In this document: piece by piece, positions 9,020-18,690 of the stretch
Numbering within the stretch: the stretch's first letter is position 1
How the letters are laid out: every line of letters starts with the position of its first letter
DNA from: CAVOXO01 sp963700425
GTDB taxonomy: Bacteria; Actinomycetota; Acidimicrobiia; Acidimicrobiales; Microtrichaceae
Reading direction: 5' to 3'
DNA length: 64,000 nt
Assembly: GCA_963700425.1 (NCBI GenBank)
Contig: CAVOXO010000001.1
Coordinates: 744,001-808,000 of the forward strand
Notes under the pieces: model-generated
Seen by the model: the letters and a program-made list of their open reading frames with translations, nothing else
What the model was told of the DNA's origin: nothing
Database searches by the model: none
Made by a program: the position numbers and the translations under genes

Positions 9020-10381
9020 TCAAGAATTAGCGCTTCTGCGACTCCTCAGCAGTTCGGCCACGTCGAAGGCCAAATCGAGCGACTGGCGGCCGTTGAGACG
9101 AGGATCGCACACGGTTTCGTAGCGCAGATCGAGGTGATCCTCGTCGAGCCGCTCGCCGCCTCCCAGACACTCGGTCACGTCGTCGCTGGTGAGCTCGACG
9201 TGCACGCCCCCGGGGATCGTTCCTTCCGAGCGGTGGACCTCGAAGAAGCTTCGGATCTCTCCGAGGATGGCGTCGAAATGCCGAGTCTTCCGGCCCGTCG
9301 CAGAGGTGAAGGTGTTGCCGTGCATCGGATCGCACGCCCACACGACGGGGAATCCCTCGTCGCCTACGGCCCGCAGCAACGGGGGAAGGGCATCCTCGAC
9401 GACCCCGTCGCCCATCCGGGTGATGAGGGTGAGCCGACCGGCAGATCGATCGGGGTCGAGCACGTGGCACAGCTCGACCAGCTCGTCGGGGGTGACCGTG
9501 GGACCGATCTTGACGCCGATCGGGTTGCGGATTCCTCTGGCGAACTCGACATGGGCACCGTCGATGTTTCGGGTCCGTTCTCCGATCCACACCATGTGGG
9601 CGGAGCAGTCGTAGTGCTCGTCGGTCAGCGAATCGATCCGGGTGAGCGCTTCCTCGTAGCCGAGGACCAGGGCTTCGTGGCTGGTGTAGAAGTCGACCTG
9701 GGACAGCGCGGGTGAGGTGTCGGTGTCGAGCCCGCAGGCCGTCATGAAGGCCAGAGCGGCCTCGATCTCGGAGGCCAGCTGGCGATAGCGGTCGCCCTCG
9801 GGGCTGTTGGCGACGAACTCCTGGTTCCACGAATGGACCAGGTGCAGGTCGGCGAAGCCTCCCTTGGTGAAGGCTCGGAGCAGGTTGAGGGTGGCCGAGG
9901 ACTGATGGTACGCCGAGACCAGCCGCTGGGGGTCGGGCACCCGCGCCGCGGCGGTTCCGGCCTCGGCATTGACGATGTGACCGCGGAACGACGGGAGTTC
10001 GACGTCGCCGACCCTTTCGGTCGGTGACGATCGCGGCTTCGCGAACTGACCTGCGATACGGCCCACCTTCACCACGGGCACTCCCGCGGAGTAGGTGAGG
10101 ATGACCGCCATCTGCAGGATCAGCTTCAGCCGCTCACGGATCGAGACCGCGTTGAACGAATCGAAGGACTCGGCGCAGTCTCCCGCCTGGAGCAGAAACG
10201 CCTCACCGCTCGCCACCCGGGCCAGGTCGGCGCGGAGGTTGCGGGCCTCACCGGCGAACACCAGCGGGGGGTACTCCGAGAGCTCCTTGAGTGCACCGTC
10301 GACAGCGGCCGGGTCCGGCCATTCGGGCTGTTGGAGGGCCGGTCGGGAGCGCCAGGAACCAGGAGACCACGGGGAACTCAT
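9020..10381 (-). CDS. aroG: Class II 3-deoxy-D-arabino-heptulosonate 7-phosphate synthase
   Basis: 453 residues, the normal length for plant/mycobacterial type II DAHP synthase, which condenses PEP and erythrose-4-phosphate as the first shikimate step. Recognisable blocks are LLQAGDCAESF near the N-terminus, VVKVGRIAGQFAKPRS, YTSHEALVLGYEEALTR, WIGERTR, NPIGVKIGP, WACDPMHGNT and the closing GGVHVELTSDDVTECLGG. All expected metal- and substrate-binding segments are present, so it should be active. A sigma factor gene lies 53 nt upstream on the same strand. Confidence 0.93.
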   Translation of the reverse strand: MSSPWSPGSWRSRPALQQPEWPDPAAVDGALKELSEYPPLVFAGEARNLRADLARVASGEAFLLQAGDCAESFDSFNAVSIRERLKLILQMAVILTYSAGVPVVKVGRIAGQFAKPRSSPTERVGDVELPSFRGHIVNAEAGTAAARVPDPQRLVSAYHQSSATLNLLRAFTKGGFADLHLVHSWNQEFVANSPEGDRYRQLASEIEAALAFMTACGLDTDTSPALSQVDFYTSHEALVLGYEEALTRIDSLTDEHYDCSAHMVWIGERTRNIDGAHVEFARGIRNPIGVKIGPTVTPDELVELCHVLDPDRSAGRLTLITRMGDGVVEDALPPLLRAVGDEGFPVVWACDPMHGNTFTSATGRKTRHFDAILGEIRSFFEVHRSEGTIPGGVHVELTSDDVTECLGGGERLDEDHLDLRYETVCDPRLNGRQSLDLAFDVAELLRSRRSANS

Positions 10382-10434
10382 GGCAGAAGTCTCGCGGCTG
10401 GCGGTACATCGGCCAAAGCCGATTTCGCCGTCCC

Positions 10435-11262
<828 letters not shown>

Positions 11263-11491
11263 GGCTCACTCTCCATACGGATGCGACTTGAGGTGCCGGG
11301 GATTCGTCGGTGGAATTCCTCCGCGTCACCCTTAGGCTGGACATCAGGCCGGGTCGACTCCCATCGGGAGCCTCGTCGTGCCTGATATCTGTATCGGCGG
11401 AAGAGCACGCGGATTTAGCCCCCGTCGGGTAATTCGGTCGCGCCTGGCCCGGCGTCGACCCCCGTGGACGACGTGTTGGGCCGTTCGCCTC

Positions 11492-11497
11492 TAGCAT
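11492..11497 (+). promoter_or_regulatory. Candidate -10 (TAGCAT) for nadD
   Basis: TAGCAT ends 9 nt before the nadD ATG, consistent with a near-leaderless transcript. No convincing -35 is seen. The remaining roughly 240 nt between the sigma gene and nadD hold nothing else I recognise. Confidence 0.35.
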
Positions 11498-11506
11498 CGC
11501 TGCGGC

Positions 11507-12127
11507 ATGGGCAGGCGGGTCGGCATCTTCGGGGGTACGTTCGACCCACCTCACATCGGCCACCTCGTCATGGCCACGCAGGCGGCGCATCAGTGCGATC
11601 TGGAGGTCGTCGTGTTGATGGTGGCGAACGATCCGTGGCAGAAGGCGTCGACTCAGCCGATCACGCCCGCCGAGGTGCGTCTCGAGATGACCCGAGCTGC
11701 CGTGGAGGGGTCGGCGCGCCTGGTGGCCGGGGACGCCGAGATCCGGCGCGGCGGGCCGACCTACACCCTGGACACGCTGAGAGAGTGGAGGGCGGGCCAC
11801 CCCGATGACGAGCTGGTTCTCGTCATGGGAGCCGACGCCGCCGCAGGGTTGGAGGGATGGCACCGGGCGGGTGAGATCGCTGCCGAGGCGACGATCGCCG
11901 TCGTCGGCCGCCCCGGAGTGGACCTCGCCGCCGTGTTGTCCTCATCGGATCGATGGGACATCGACGTCGTGGACGCCCCTCTCGTCGACCTCTCGTCCAC
12001 CGACATCCGACGACGCGCTCGTGAAGGGGCGCCGCTGGATTTCCTGGTCCCCAGTGGGGTGTTGGACGTCATCGATCGCCATGGTCTGTACGGGGATCGG
12101 GTCCGATCGACACCTAAGGTGGTGTAG
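11507..12127 (+). CDS. nadD: Nicotinate-nucleotide adenylyltransferase
   Basis: 206 residues. It transfers AMP from ATP to nicotinate mononucleotide in NAD synthesis. The nucleotidyltransferase signature GIFGGTFDPPHIGHL is at the N-terminus and SSTDIRRRAREG, the C-terminal ISSTxIR motif, is near residue 165. VLVMGADAAAGLEGWH is also typical. The stop codon is immediately followed by the ATG of the LytR_C protein, the common actinobacterial nadD-LytR_C-rsfS arrangement. Confidence 0.93.
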   Translation: MGRRVGIFGGTFDPPHIGHLVMATQAAHQCDLEVVVLMVANDPWQKASTQPITPAEVRLEMTRAAVEGSARLVAGDAEIRRGGPTYTLDTLREWRAGHPDDELVLVMGADAAAGLEGWHRAGEIAAEATIAVVGRPGVDLAAVLSSSDRWDIDVVDAPLVDLSSTDIRRRAREGAPLDFLVPSGVLDVIDRHGLYGDRVRSTPKVV

Positions 12128-13414
12128 ATGGTCGACGTCATGAGCCAGCCTCCGTCGGCGGAGCCCGTACCCGACCCGCCCGGTGAGGACCCGGTCCCGA
12201 CCGGCGCCGACCCTGCCCCCGTCCCCGCGCCCGAGGCCGAGACCACCATCGTCCGCCGCCCACCCCCCCGACGCCGGGGGCGGTACGCCGCACCCGTCTT
12301 CGGGGTGCTGACCCTGGTCGCCTTGGTCGGAGCAGCGTTCCTGGTGCGAGAGGGCTACCGCACTGCGCGCGAGATCACCGGGGGCATCGACGTCGACACG
12401 CAGATCGCCGCGGACGCCCCCGGATACATCGCCACCGTGTCACCGACCCCTGTTCGCGTGCTGGTCCTCTCCAACGCCGAAGGAGCGGTCGACTTCCTCG
12501 TCGTGGCCGAGTCGCCGGGCGGCTCGGGTGCTCGTCTGATGTGGGTCGTCGGCGACATGATCGTCGATCGGGAGTCGGGTCCCATGTCCCTCGAAGGCAT
12601 CGCCGACCTCGAGGGCGTCGACGTGGCGGTCACCCAGATCGAGGAACTGCTGGGTCTCGGTATCGAGGACACGACGGTGCTGGACCCCGAGACGACCGCG
12701 GAGCTCTTCGGGCTGGTCGGCCCGCTGGCCATCGACAATCCCGACACCCTGTCGTTCCCTCGCGAAGGGACGTCGAACGTCGTCTACCGCGCCGGAGACA
12801 TCGAGCTGGAGCCGACCGAGATCAACGACTTCCTGCTGCAGACCGCCAACCGCGAGACGCCCACGAATCGATCAATTCGCGCCTCGCTGGTGTTCGAGGA
12901 GTACTTCACCCAGCTCGCGAACGCCGAGGCACTTCCGACCTCGACGGTGCGGAGTGACTCCGGCGACGATGTGGCGGCGCGGTTCGGCGAACTCGCGCAA
13001 GGTGTAGTGAGCTTCGAACTGCTGGGGGTCGGTGACGAGGCGTACGGCGACGCGGTGCTCTACTACCCCGATCCCGAGCGGATCGCCGAGCAGGTCGCTG
13101 ACGCGGTGGCCTTCCCGGTCTCGGCCTTTCCCGGGCAGCGGCCGCGGGTCTACGTGCTGAACGGTACGTCCGATGTCACCGTCGCCGCGTCTGTCGCCCA
13201 TGAAGTCGCCGCGGCCGGTGCCGAGGTGGTGGCGATCGGCAATGCCCCGACGTTCGGCACGACGGCGACGGTGGTCGAGTACCACAGCCCCGAGTCGGCC
13301 GAGGCCGCCGCGAGAATCGCCGAGGTCTTCGGCGTGGATCCGCTACTGTCCGCGCAGCAGACTGACGCCCGTGACATCACCGTCACCCTCGGGCTCGATG
13401 CCGCCGACCGATGA
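12128..13414 (+). CDS. Membrane-anchored LCP-like/LytR_C-domain envelope protein
   Basis: 428 residues: a proline-rich cytoplasmic tail (about 1-45), an arginine patch, one membrane helix (PVFGVLTLVALVGAAFLV, about 55-75), then an extracytoplasmic domain that looks like a degenerate LytR-CpsA-Psr region. At the C-terminus is a LytR_C domain (RPRVYVLNGTSDVTVAASVA to the end). LCP proteins attach glycopolymers to peptidoglycan; here the conserved arginines are hard to see, so catalysis is uncertain. It lies between nadD and rsfS and overlaps rsfS by 4 nt. Confidence 0.7.
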   Translation: MVDVMSQPPSAEPVPDPPGEDPVPTGADPAPVPAPEAETTIVRRPPPRRRGRYAAPVFGVLTLVALVGAAFLVREGYRTAREITGGIDVDTQIAADAPGYIATVSPTPVRVLVLSNAEGAVDFLVVAESPGGSGARLMWVVGDMIVDRESGPMSLEGIADLEGVDVAVTQIEELLGLGIEDTTVLDPETTAELFGLVGPLAIDNPDTLSFPREGTSNVVYRAGDIELEPTEINDFLLQTANRETPTNRSIRASLVFEEYFTQLANAEALPTSTVRSDSGDDVAARFGELAQGVVSFELLGVGDEAYGDAVLYYPDPERIAEQVADAVAFPVSAFPGQRPRVYVLNGTSDVTVAASVAHEVAAAGAEVVAIGNAPTFGTTATVVEYHSPESAEAAARIAEVFGVDPLLSAQQTDARDITVTLGLDAADR

Positions 13415-13872
13415 ACAGCCCCGACGCCGCAGCCCCTCCGCCGACAACCCATCGGAGTCCCAGAAAACGCGACGGAGGGCGTGCCACCGACGACGCCGTG
13501 GAGTTGGCCCGAGTCGCAGCTCGGGCAGCGGACGACAAGTCGGCGACCGACGTGGCGATCCTCGACGTCACCGCCATCCTCTCGATCTGTGAGATCTTCC
13601 TCATCTGCTCGGCTCGGAACCCGCGTCTCGTCGCCGCGGTCAGTCAGGAGATCGAGGACGCGGTGGCGATCGAACTGGGCCGCCGCCCCATCTCGGTCGA
13701 GGGTCTCGACGACCGGCGCTGGGTTCTTCTCGACTATGGCGACACCGTCATCCACGTTTTTCTCGACGACGAGCGCGAGGTCTACCGGCTCGATCGGCTC
13801 TATGCCGATGCGCCTGATGTCGACTGGCAACCGGCGGAGTCGACCGCCGGAGGCAACGACACCGCCGAGTAG
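13411..13872 (+). CDS. rsfS: Ribosomal silencing factor RsfS (Iojap family)
   Basis: 153 residues. The core DDKSATDVAILDVTAI, ICEIFLICSA, then VEGLDDRRWVLLDYGDTVIHVF is the standard RsfS fold, which binds ribosomal protein L14 (uL14) and blocks subunit joining under starvation. The first 25 or so residues are an unusual basic, proline-rich extension. It overlaps the upstream LytR_C gene as ATGA, so it is translationally coupled in the nadD operon. Confidence 0.92.
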   Translation: MNSPDAAAPPPTTHRSPRKRDGGRATDDAVELARVAARAADDKSATDVAILDVTAILSICEIFLICSARNPRLVAAVSQEIEDAVAIELGRRPISVEGLDDRRWVLLDYGDTVIHVFLDDEREVYRLDRLYADAPDVDWQPAESTAGGNDTAE

Positions 13873-13895
13873 ACCATCGAGCCGGGACGCCTCGG

Positions 13896-14660
13896 TCAGC
13901 GCGCCGTCCATCCACCATCGACGGCGATTGTCTGTCCGGTGATGTAGCTGCCGGCGGCCGAGGCCAGCAGCAGCAGCACCCCGTCGAGTTCGGCGAGTTC
14001 GCCCGTGCGGCCGAGCGGCGTGTTGCGACGGACGTAGCGCAGCCCCGAATCGTCGTCGACCAGCATCGCCTCGGTCAGTTCGGTGGGGAAGTAGCCGGGG
14101 GCGATGGCGTTGACGCGAACTCCCTGTCGTGCCCACTGGAGCGCGAGTTCGCGGGTGAGACCGACCACTGCGCTCTTCGAGGCCACGTAGGCGGCCTGAT
14201 GGTTGGGGGCGGCAGCCACCAGGCCGTGGACCGATGAGACGTTGACGATGCTGCCCGAGCGGTCGGCATCGATCATCGTTGCGGCGGCGAGTTTCGAGAG
14301 GACGAAAGTCGCGGTCAGGTTGACCTCCATCACCCGTCGGAAGTCGGCGGGGTCCTGCTCGATCGCCGGTGTCGTGGCGTCGCTGATGCCGGCGTTGTTG
14401 ACCACCACAGTCAGCGGCCCGAGCCGTTCTGCGGCAGCCACGAGCTCTTCGAGCTGACCGTCGTCGCTCACGTCACACACGTGGCCGATCACGCCGCTCG
14501 TCTCGCTCTCGAGGACGGCGAGCCGATCGGCACGCCGGGCCGCGGCGACGACGGTCATACCGGCCGCGGAGAGCAGGCGGCAGGTGTGTTCACCGATTCC
14601 GCTCGAGGCGCCGGTCACGATGGCTGCCCCCGAGAGAGCGAAGACCTCGTCGATGTTCAT
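13896..14660 (-). CDS. Short-chain dehydrogenase/reductase (SDR)
   Basis: 254 residues of a classical SDR. The cofactor motif is TGASSGIG (about 17-24), with NNAGIS near residue 89 and the catalytic serine in NVSSVHG. YVASK supplies Tyr and Lys, and the C-terminus has GQTIAVDGGW. The arginine pair after the second strand (AARRADR) suggests NADP(H). Substrate is unknown; the sequence is close to the 3-oxoacyl-ACP reductase/glucose dehydrogenase-like group. It converges on rsfS and has a TAGCCT hexamer 34 nt upstream. Confidence 0.85.
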   Translation of the reverse strand: MNIDEVFALSGAAIVTGASSGIGEHTCRLLSAAGMTVVAAARRADRLAVLESETSGVIGHVCDVSDDGQLEELVAAAERLGPLTVVVNNAGISDATTPAIEQDPADFRRVMEVNLTATFVLSKLAAATMIDADRSGSIVNVSSVHGLVAAAPNHQAAYVASKSAVVGLTRELALQWARQGVRVNAIAPGYFPTELTEAMLVDDDSGLRYVRRNTPLGRTGELAELDGVLLLLASAAGSYITGQTIAVDGGWTAR

Positions 14661-14791
14661 GGACCCTCTTGGTGAGTTGGTGATCGGCGGCCCAGGCTAT
14701 GTGGCGCGTTGCGCCGCGTCGGTTGCCCACGAGGTTAGGGCGACGAGATTCGGGTGCAGCGCGATCGGGCCCCCAGGGTGTGTAGTGGTGT

Positions 14792-15295
14792 ATGCGCGGC
14801 GAGGATTCGCTTCACGCCCTCTTCGAGGTCGAATACGACGGTCTGGTTCGGTTGGCGTTTCTGTTGTGCGGGAACGCCCACACCGCCGAGGAGGTCACCC
14901 AGGAGGCGTTCGTCCGTGCCGCGGACAGATGGCCGCGACTGTCGGGCTACGACCGCCCTGGGGCGTGGCTCCGTCTCGTGGTGGTACGTCTCACCGTCCG
15001 TCGACGTCGGCGCGCCGGGGCGGAGCGGGGGCTCGAGGGGCTTCCGGAGGTCTCGGCGCTCGATCCGCCGGTACCCGACCCCGAGATCTATGAGGCGCTG
15101 AGGGCAGTGAGTGATGTGCAACGGCAGTGCCTCGTGTTGCATCACATCGGAGACCTCTCGGTGGAGGAGGTGGCGCGACTTCTGGACATGGCGGAAGGGA
15201 CGGTGCGTTCCCACCTGCACCGGGGTCGGCAGGCGATGGTGGTCCAGCTCGGCGGGGGAGCGGGCGTGAACGCAGACCGGGAGCCGACGAGATGA
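14792..15295 (+). CDS. ECF (SigE-type) RNA polymerase sigma factor
   Basis: 167 residues with region 2 (LVRLAFLLCGNAHTAEEVTQEAFVR is split over 22-46) and region 4 (RQCLVLHHIGDLSVEEVARL, with GTVRSHLHRGRQ as recognition helix). It is a typical two-domain ECF factor for envelope or stress responses. The stop overlaps the next gene as ATGA, which points to co-regulation with the membrane-anchored partner downstream. No anti-sigma zinc motif is found in the partner. Confidence 0.85.
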   Translation: MRGEDSLHALFEVEYDGLVRLAFLLCGNAHTAEEVTQEAFVRAADRWPRLSGYDRPGAWLRLVVVRLTVRRRRRAGAERGLEGLPEVSALDPPVPDPEIYEALRAVSDVQRQCLVLHHIGDLSVEEVARLLDMAEGTVRSHLHRGRQAMVVQLGGGAGVNADREPTR

Positions 15296-16776
15296 CGCGC
15301 ATCGACGACGAGATGAGCCGGCCCGACGACGACGGGACTCTCGATGGGCGGTTGGCGTCGTTGTCGACCTGGCGCCCCGCCGGGGCCATGGCCGATGCGT
15401 GGGGCGCGGTGTCGACGGATTTGCGGCGGCGCCGTCGACGGCGCCGGATGGCGATCGGGGCCGTGTCGGTGGTCTGCGTGGTCGGTGCGCTCGGTGTGGC
15501 GGCGCAACGGGGCGATCAGCGGACCGTCGACGTGATCGACCCGGCGTCGCCGATCTACGGTGATCCGATCGGTGACGTCGCCGACGTCGGCATGTTCGAT
15601 GACCCCGGCTCCCACGACCTCGGTTCGGTGCCCCTGTCGGGGCGCGACTTCACGGTGCTGGTGTGGACCGGTTCTCGCCTGGTGATGTGGGGCGGGGTCG
15701 AATCGGACGGCCCGTACACGCCCCAGCGCAGCCTCACCGACGGCGCCGTGTTCGACGCGGCAACGGGGGAGTGGCACCGTATGGCCGAGTCGCCGTTCTC
15801 CCCGAGCCTGTATCGACCGCGGGCCGCGTGGGACGGGTCGGAGGTCATCGTCGCGGGCATCGAGTGCGAGGCCGACGCACCGTCGGCGTATGGCCTGCCC
15901 GACTGTCCGACGGGGCCGGCGGCAGCCGCCTGGAACCCCGACACGAACGAGTGGAGGCGCCTCCCCCCTCCGCCTCTGGATGCCGAGAGTCTCGGCCCGT
16001 CCGAGGTGGGAGTGAACGGAGACGGCGTCGCGCTGTTGGGGATGAGCCTGTTGTGGAATCGTGACGCCGGCGCCTGGTCCAAAGTGGAGTTCCCCCTCGG
16101 CCCCGACCAGGTGGAGCGCGCCGTCGGCACGTGCGTGGACGTCGAGGCCGGTCGGATGATCGCCGTGACGCCCTCAGGCCCCGGGCCCGGTGTGACCACG
16201 TGGGTTCGATGGCTCGACCCCGCGATCGGAACCTGGAGCGACGTCATCGACGTGAGCTCGCAGGACATCGGGTCCGGCAACCTGGGGTGCGGGCGCGACC
16301 ACATCGCTGCCGAGCGGGACGACGGGGGGTTGCCCCCGGGTGCGGCGGCGACCCCTGTTCCCGAGGTGTCGGGGCTGTTCGAGTGGGGCCGGCTCATCAC
16401 CATGGATCTCGACACGGGGACCATGTTCGACGAGAACGTGGGGCTGTCCCAGGGTCGCCTCCGATTCCTGGGCCCGTGGGTGGCGCGCGACATCGTGGAC
16501 CAGCAGTGGCTCGTCGATGCCGAACAGCGCCGCGCCGCCGGCGAGCTGACCGTCGAGGAGCTCATGTCGGCGCCGACGCAGACATCGGTCCGTCGCATCG
16601 ATCAGGCCGACTGGACCGCCGTGTCGGACGATCCGATCGCCGAGGCGGTGTGGGTCCCCTCGAGGGCCGGCGGGATCTGGACCGGTGACTTCTGGATCGG
16701 AACGACCCGGGACACATCGTTTCCGGATCGGCCGGGACGCCCCGTGCTCTCCGTGTGGGTTCCGCCGACGCCCTGA
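15292..16776 (+). CDS. Membrane-anchored protein with kelch-like ectodomain, putative ECF partner
   Basis: 494 residues: a cytoplasmic N-terminus of about 45 residues, an arginine cluster (DLRRRRRRRRM), one membrane helix (AIGAVSVVCVVGALGVAA), and a large extracytoplasmic domain. The ectodomain repeats segments such as WTGSRLVMWGGVE, NEWRRLPPPPLDAESL and WVRWLDPAIGTWSDV, spaced like kelch/beta-propeller blades. Its position, ATGA overlap with the sigma gene, and topology suggest an anti-sigma-like sensor, but the N-terminus shows no known anti-sigma fold. Function inferred only from context. Confidence 0.5.
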   Translation: MTRIDDEMSRPDDDGTLDGRLASLSTWRPAGAMADAWGAVSTDLRRRRRRRRMAIGAVSVVCVVGALGVAAQRGDQRTVDVIDPASPIYGDPIGDVADVGMFDDPGSHDLGSVPLSGRDFTVLVWTGSRLVMWGGVESDGPYTPQRSLTDGAVFDAATGEWHRMAESPFSPSLYRPRAAWDGSEVIVAGIECEADAPSAYGLPDCPTGPAAAAWNPDTNEWRRLPPPPLDAESLGPSEVGVNGDGVALLGMSLLWNRDAGAWSKVEFPLGPDQVERAVGTCVDVEAGRMIAVTPSGPGPGVTTWVRWLDPAIGTWSDVIDVSSQDIGSGNLGCGRDHIAAERDDGGLPPGAAATPVPEVSGLFEWGRLITMDLDTGTMFDENVGLSQGRLRFLGPWVARDIVDQQWLVDAEQRRAAGELTVEELMSAPTQTSVRRIDQADWTAVSDDPIAEAVWVPSRAGGIWTGDFWIGTTRDTSFPDRPGRPVLSVWVPPTP

Positions 16777-16919
16777 GCCCGACGCCGGGTGTGGGGCAGC
16801 GTGAGCCGCTGTGGTCATTCACGGCACGTGGCGTGTGCGGCAACGCTCGCCCCCGGATTCCCTGAGCCGGACGTATCGCCGTAGCCTGCAGAGAAGGGAC
16901 GCCAGGATCGGGAGGGTCC

Positions 16920-17909
16920 GTGAGCAACGCACCGAGAGGGCCAGGGTGGTGGCAAGCCTCCGACGGGCGTTGGTACACCCCCGAGCGCCACCCCGACTTC
17001 GTTCCCACGACTTCCCGGTCTCCTGACCCGGCGGTTCGCGAGACGCCGAGCCAGCCTGCGTTGGCCTCACCACCGCCCCTGCCCGAATCGCAGGTCCGGG
17101 CGGCGACGCCGTTCGTGCCGCCCCTGCCCGAATCGCCGGTGCACGCGGCGCCGCCTTGGGTGCCGCCCGAACGGGAGTCGGCAGGCGGCGGGCGCGACTG
17201 GAAGAAGATCGGGCTGGTCGGGGCCGGTGTGGTGGCTCTTCTCGCCATCGTCGGCGTGCTCTCCAGGTCATCGGGGGAGGACGACACGGTCGTCGCGGGA
17301 ACGTCGGTCAACCCACCCACCACCGCCAGTGCTCCGACCTCGTCCGACCCTCCGACCACGACGGAATCCCCGACCACGACCGACCCGCTCTCCGCCCAGC
17401 CCACGGCCCCGTTCACCGGATTCTCGGCGCCGGTCACGCTGGATGGGGTGGGAGACGACGCCAGAGACATGCCGGCCATCGGCGACGTCGCGATCATGGA
17501 GATCAGCCACACCGGAGAGGGGACCTTCGTCGTTCAGAGCTCCAATGGGTTGCACGTGAACCACGCCGGCCCCTATTCGGGCGTCGTGTTCGCCGGAGAC
17601 GCGGCCACTGCTGGCCGCCTGGAGATCACCGCTGACGGCGCCTGGTCGATCACCGTCCGACCGGTTCTCACCCTTGGTGTGTCCGAAGGGCTGGTGGAGG
17701 GGTCCGGCGACGCCGTGGTGATCCTGCCCACGTTCGAGACGACGGCCATCGTCTCGCATACCGGCTCCGGCAGCTTCACCATGCGGACACACGGGGGAGC
17801 CAGCGACCTGGCTGTCGACACCTCCGGTCCGTACGCCGGCACGGTCGTGTTCCTGGGGGAGATCATCGAGATCAGGACCGACGGCGCATGGACCATCAAC
17901 CCGACATGA
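16920..17909 (+). CDS. DUF2510-type membrane protein
   Basis: 329 residues with a GTG start. The N-terminus has PGWWQASDGRWYTPE, the DUF2510 motif, then a proline-rich linker with a near-duplicate LPESQVRAATPFVPP and LPESPVHAAPPWVPP. One membrane helix follows (IGLVGAGVVALLAIVGVL, about 100-117), then a Thr/Pro linker and two similar extracytoplasmic beta-rich repeats (each with GxGxFVVQ or GSGSFTMR, then GPYxGxVxF and DGAW). The repeats suggest surface display or binding; the ligand is unknown. Confidence 0.6.
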   Translation: MSNAPRGPGWWQASDGRWYTPERHPDFVPTTSRSPDPAVRETPSQPALASPPPLPESQVRAATPFVPPLPESPVHAAPPWVPPERESAGGGRDWKKIGLVGAGVVALLAIVGVLSRSSGEDDTVVAGTSVNPPTTASAPTSSDPPTTTESPTTTDPLSAQPTAPFTGFSAPVTLDGVGDDARDMPAIGDVAIMEISHTGEGTFVVQSSNGLHVNHAGPYSGVVFAGDAATAGRLEITADGAWSITVRPVLTLGVSEGLVEGSGDAVVILPTFETTAIVSHTGSGSFTMRTHGGASDLAVDTSGPYAGTVVFLGEIIEIRTDGAWTINPT

Positions 17910-18050
17910 ATCACGCGGTGTCGATCTGAGATCACGCAGACCCGGAGTCGCGCCAGGTCGTCCGGTGGATCCACCCGGCGCGGCGATCACTGGGCGGCGG
18001 CGTCGGCGCGAGACATCTCGTGCCGATAGCCAGTCGACGTGCGACGGAGG

Positions 18051-18533
18051 CTATGAGCCCTTCCGGGCTGCCTCGACCGCGGCGATGTCGATCTTCGTCA
18101 TCGCCATCATGGCCTCGTAGGCGCGCTTCGCGGCCAGCGGGTCCGGGTCGGAGATGGCCTCGAGGAGGGAGCGAGGCGTGATCTGCCATGACACACCCCA
18201 TTTGTCCTTGCACCATCCACACGCGCTTTCCTCGCCGTCGTTGTCCACGATCGCGTTCCACAACCGGTCGGTCTCGGCCTGGTCATCGGTGGCGATCTGG
18301 AACGAGAACGCCTCGCTGGGGCTGAACGTGGGTCCGCCGTTCAACCCGACGCAGGGGATGCCGCACACGGTGAACTCCACGGTGAGGACGTCGCCTTCGT
18401 GACCGTTCGGATAGTCGCCCGGAGCCCGCAGGGTCGTTCCGACCGCGCTGTCGGGAAAGGTCTCGGCGTAGAACTGCGCTGCGTCAGCCGCGGTCCCGTC
18501 GAACCACAGACAGATCGTGTTCTTGTTGGCCAT
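18051..18533 (-). CDS. VOC-superfamily (PhnB/3-demethylubiquinone-type) protein
   Basis: 160 residues of the vicinal oxygen chelate fold: NTICLWFDGTAADAAQFYAE, FPDSAVG, then VEFTVCGIPCVGLNGGPTF and the closing KWGVSWQITP. This is the signature of the PhnB-like 3-demethylubiquinone-9 methyltransferase domain family, usually of unknown activity. The start is the ATG in MANKNTI; the longer upstream frame is not supported. It is followed upstream on the same strand by the arylsulfatase after 157 nt of unassigned sequence. Confidence 0.8.
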   Translation of the reverse strand: MANKNTICLWFDGTAADAAQFYAETFPDSAVGTTLRAPGDYPNGHEGDVLTVEFTVCGIPCVGLNGGPTFSPSEAFSFQIATDDQAETDRLWNAIVDNDGEESACGWCKDKWGVSWQITPRSLLEAISDPDPLAAKRAYEAMMAMTKIDIAAVEAARKGS

Positions 18534-18690
18534 GTCGTCTCCCAACCCGCTCGGAAAGACGATTCTCCTGGCGCCGAGGCCCACCCGTCCAGCGCGACCA
18601 CCAACAGATCCGCGGCTCGGCACCGATCGCGCGGTTGCCCTTCGCCTTCACCACCGACGCGCCCGAGCCGGCGTCCTGCCGGCGGTCCCG

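Noticed and set aside
13605..13640. Selenocysteine or stop read-through in the window
   Set aside because: In-frame TGA codons in this window are explained by gene ends, indels or pseudogene decay. No SECIS-like structure was seen near the PIN TGA.
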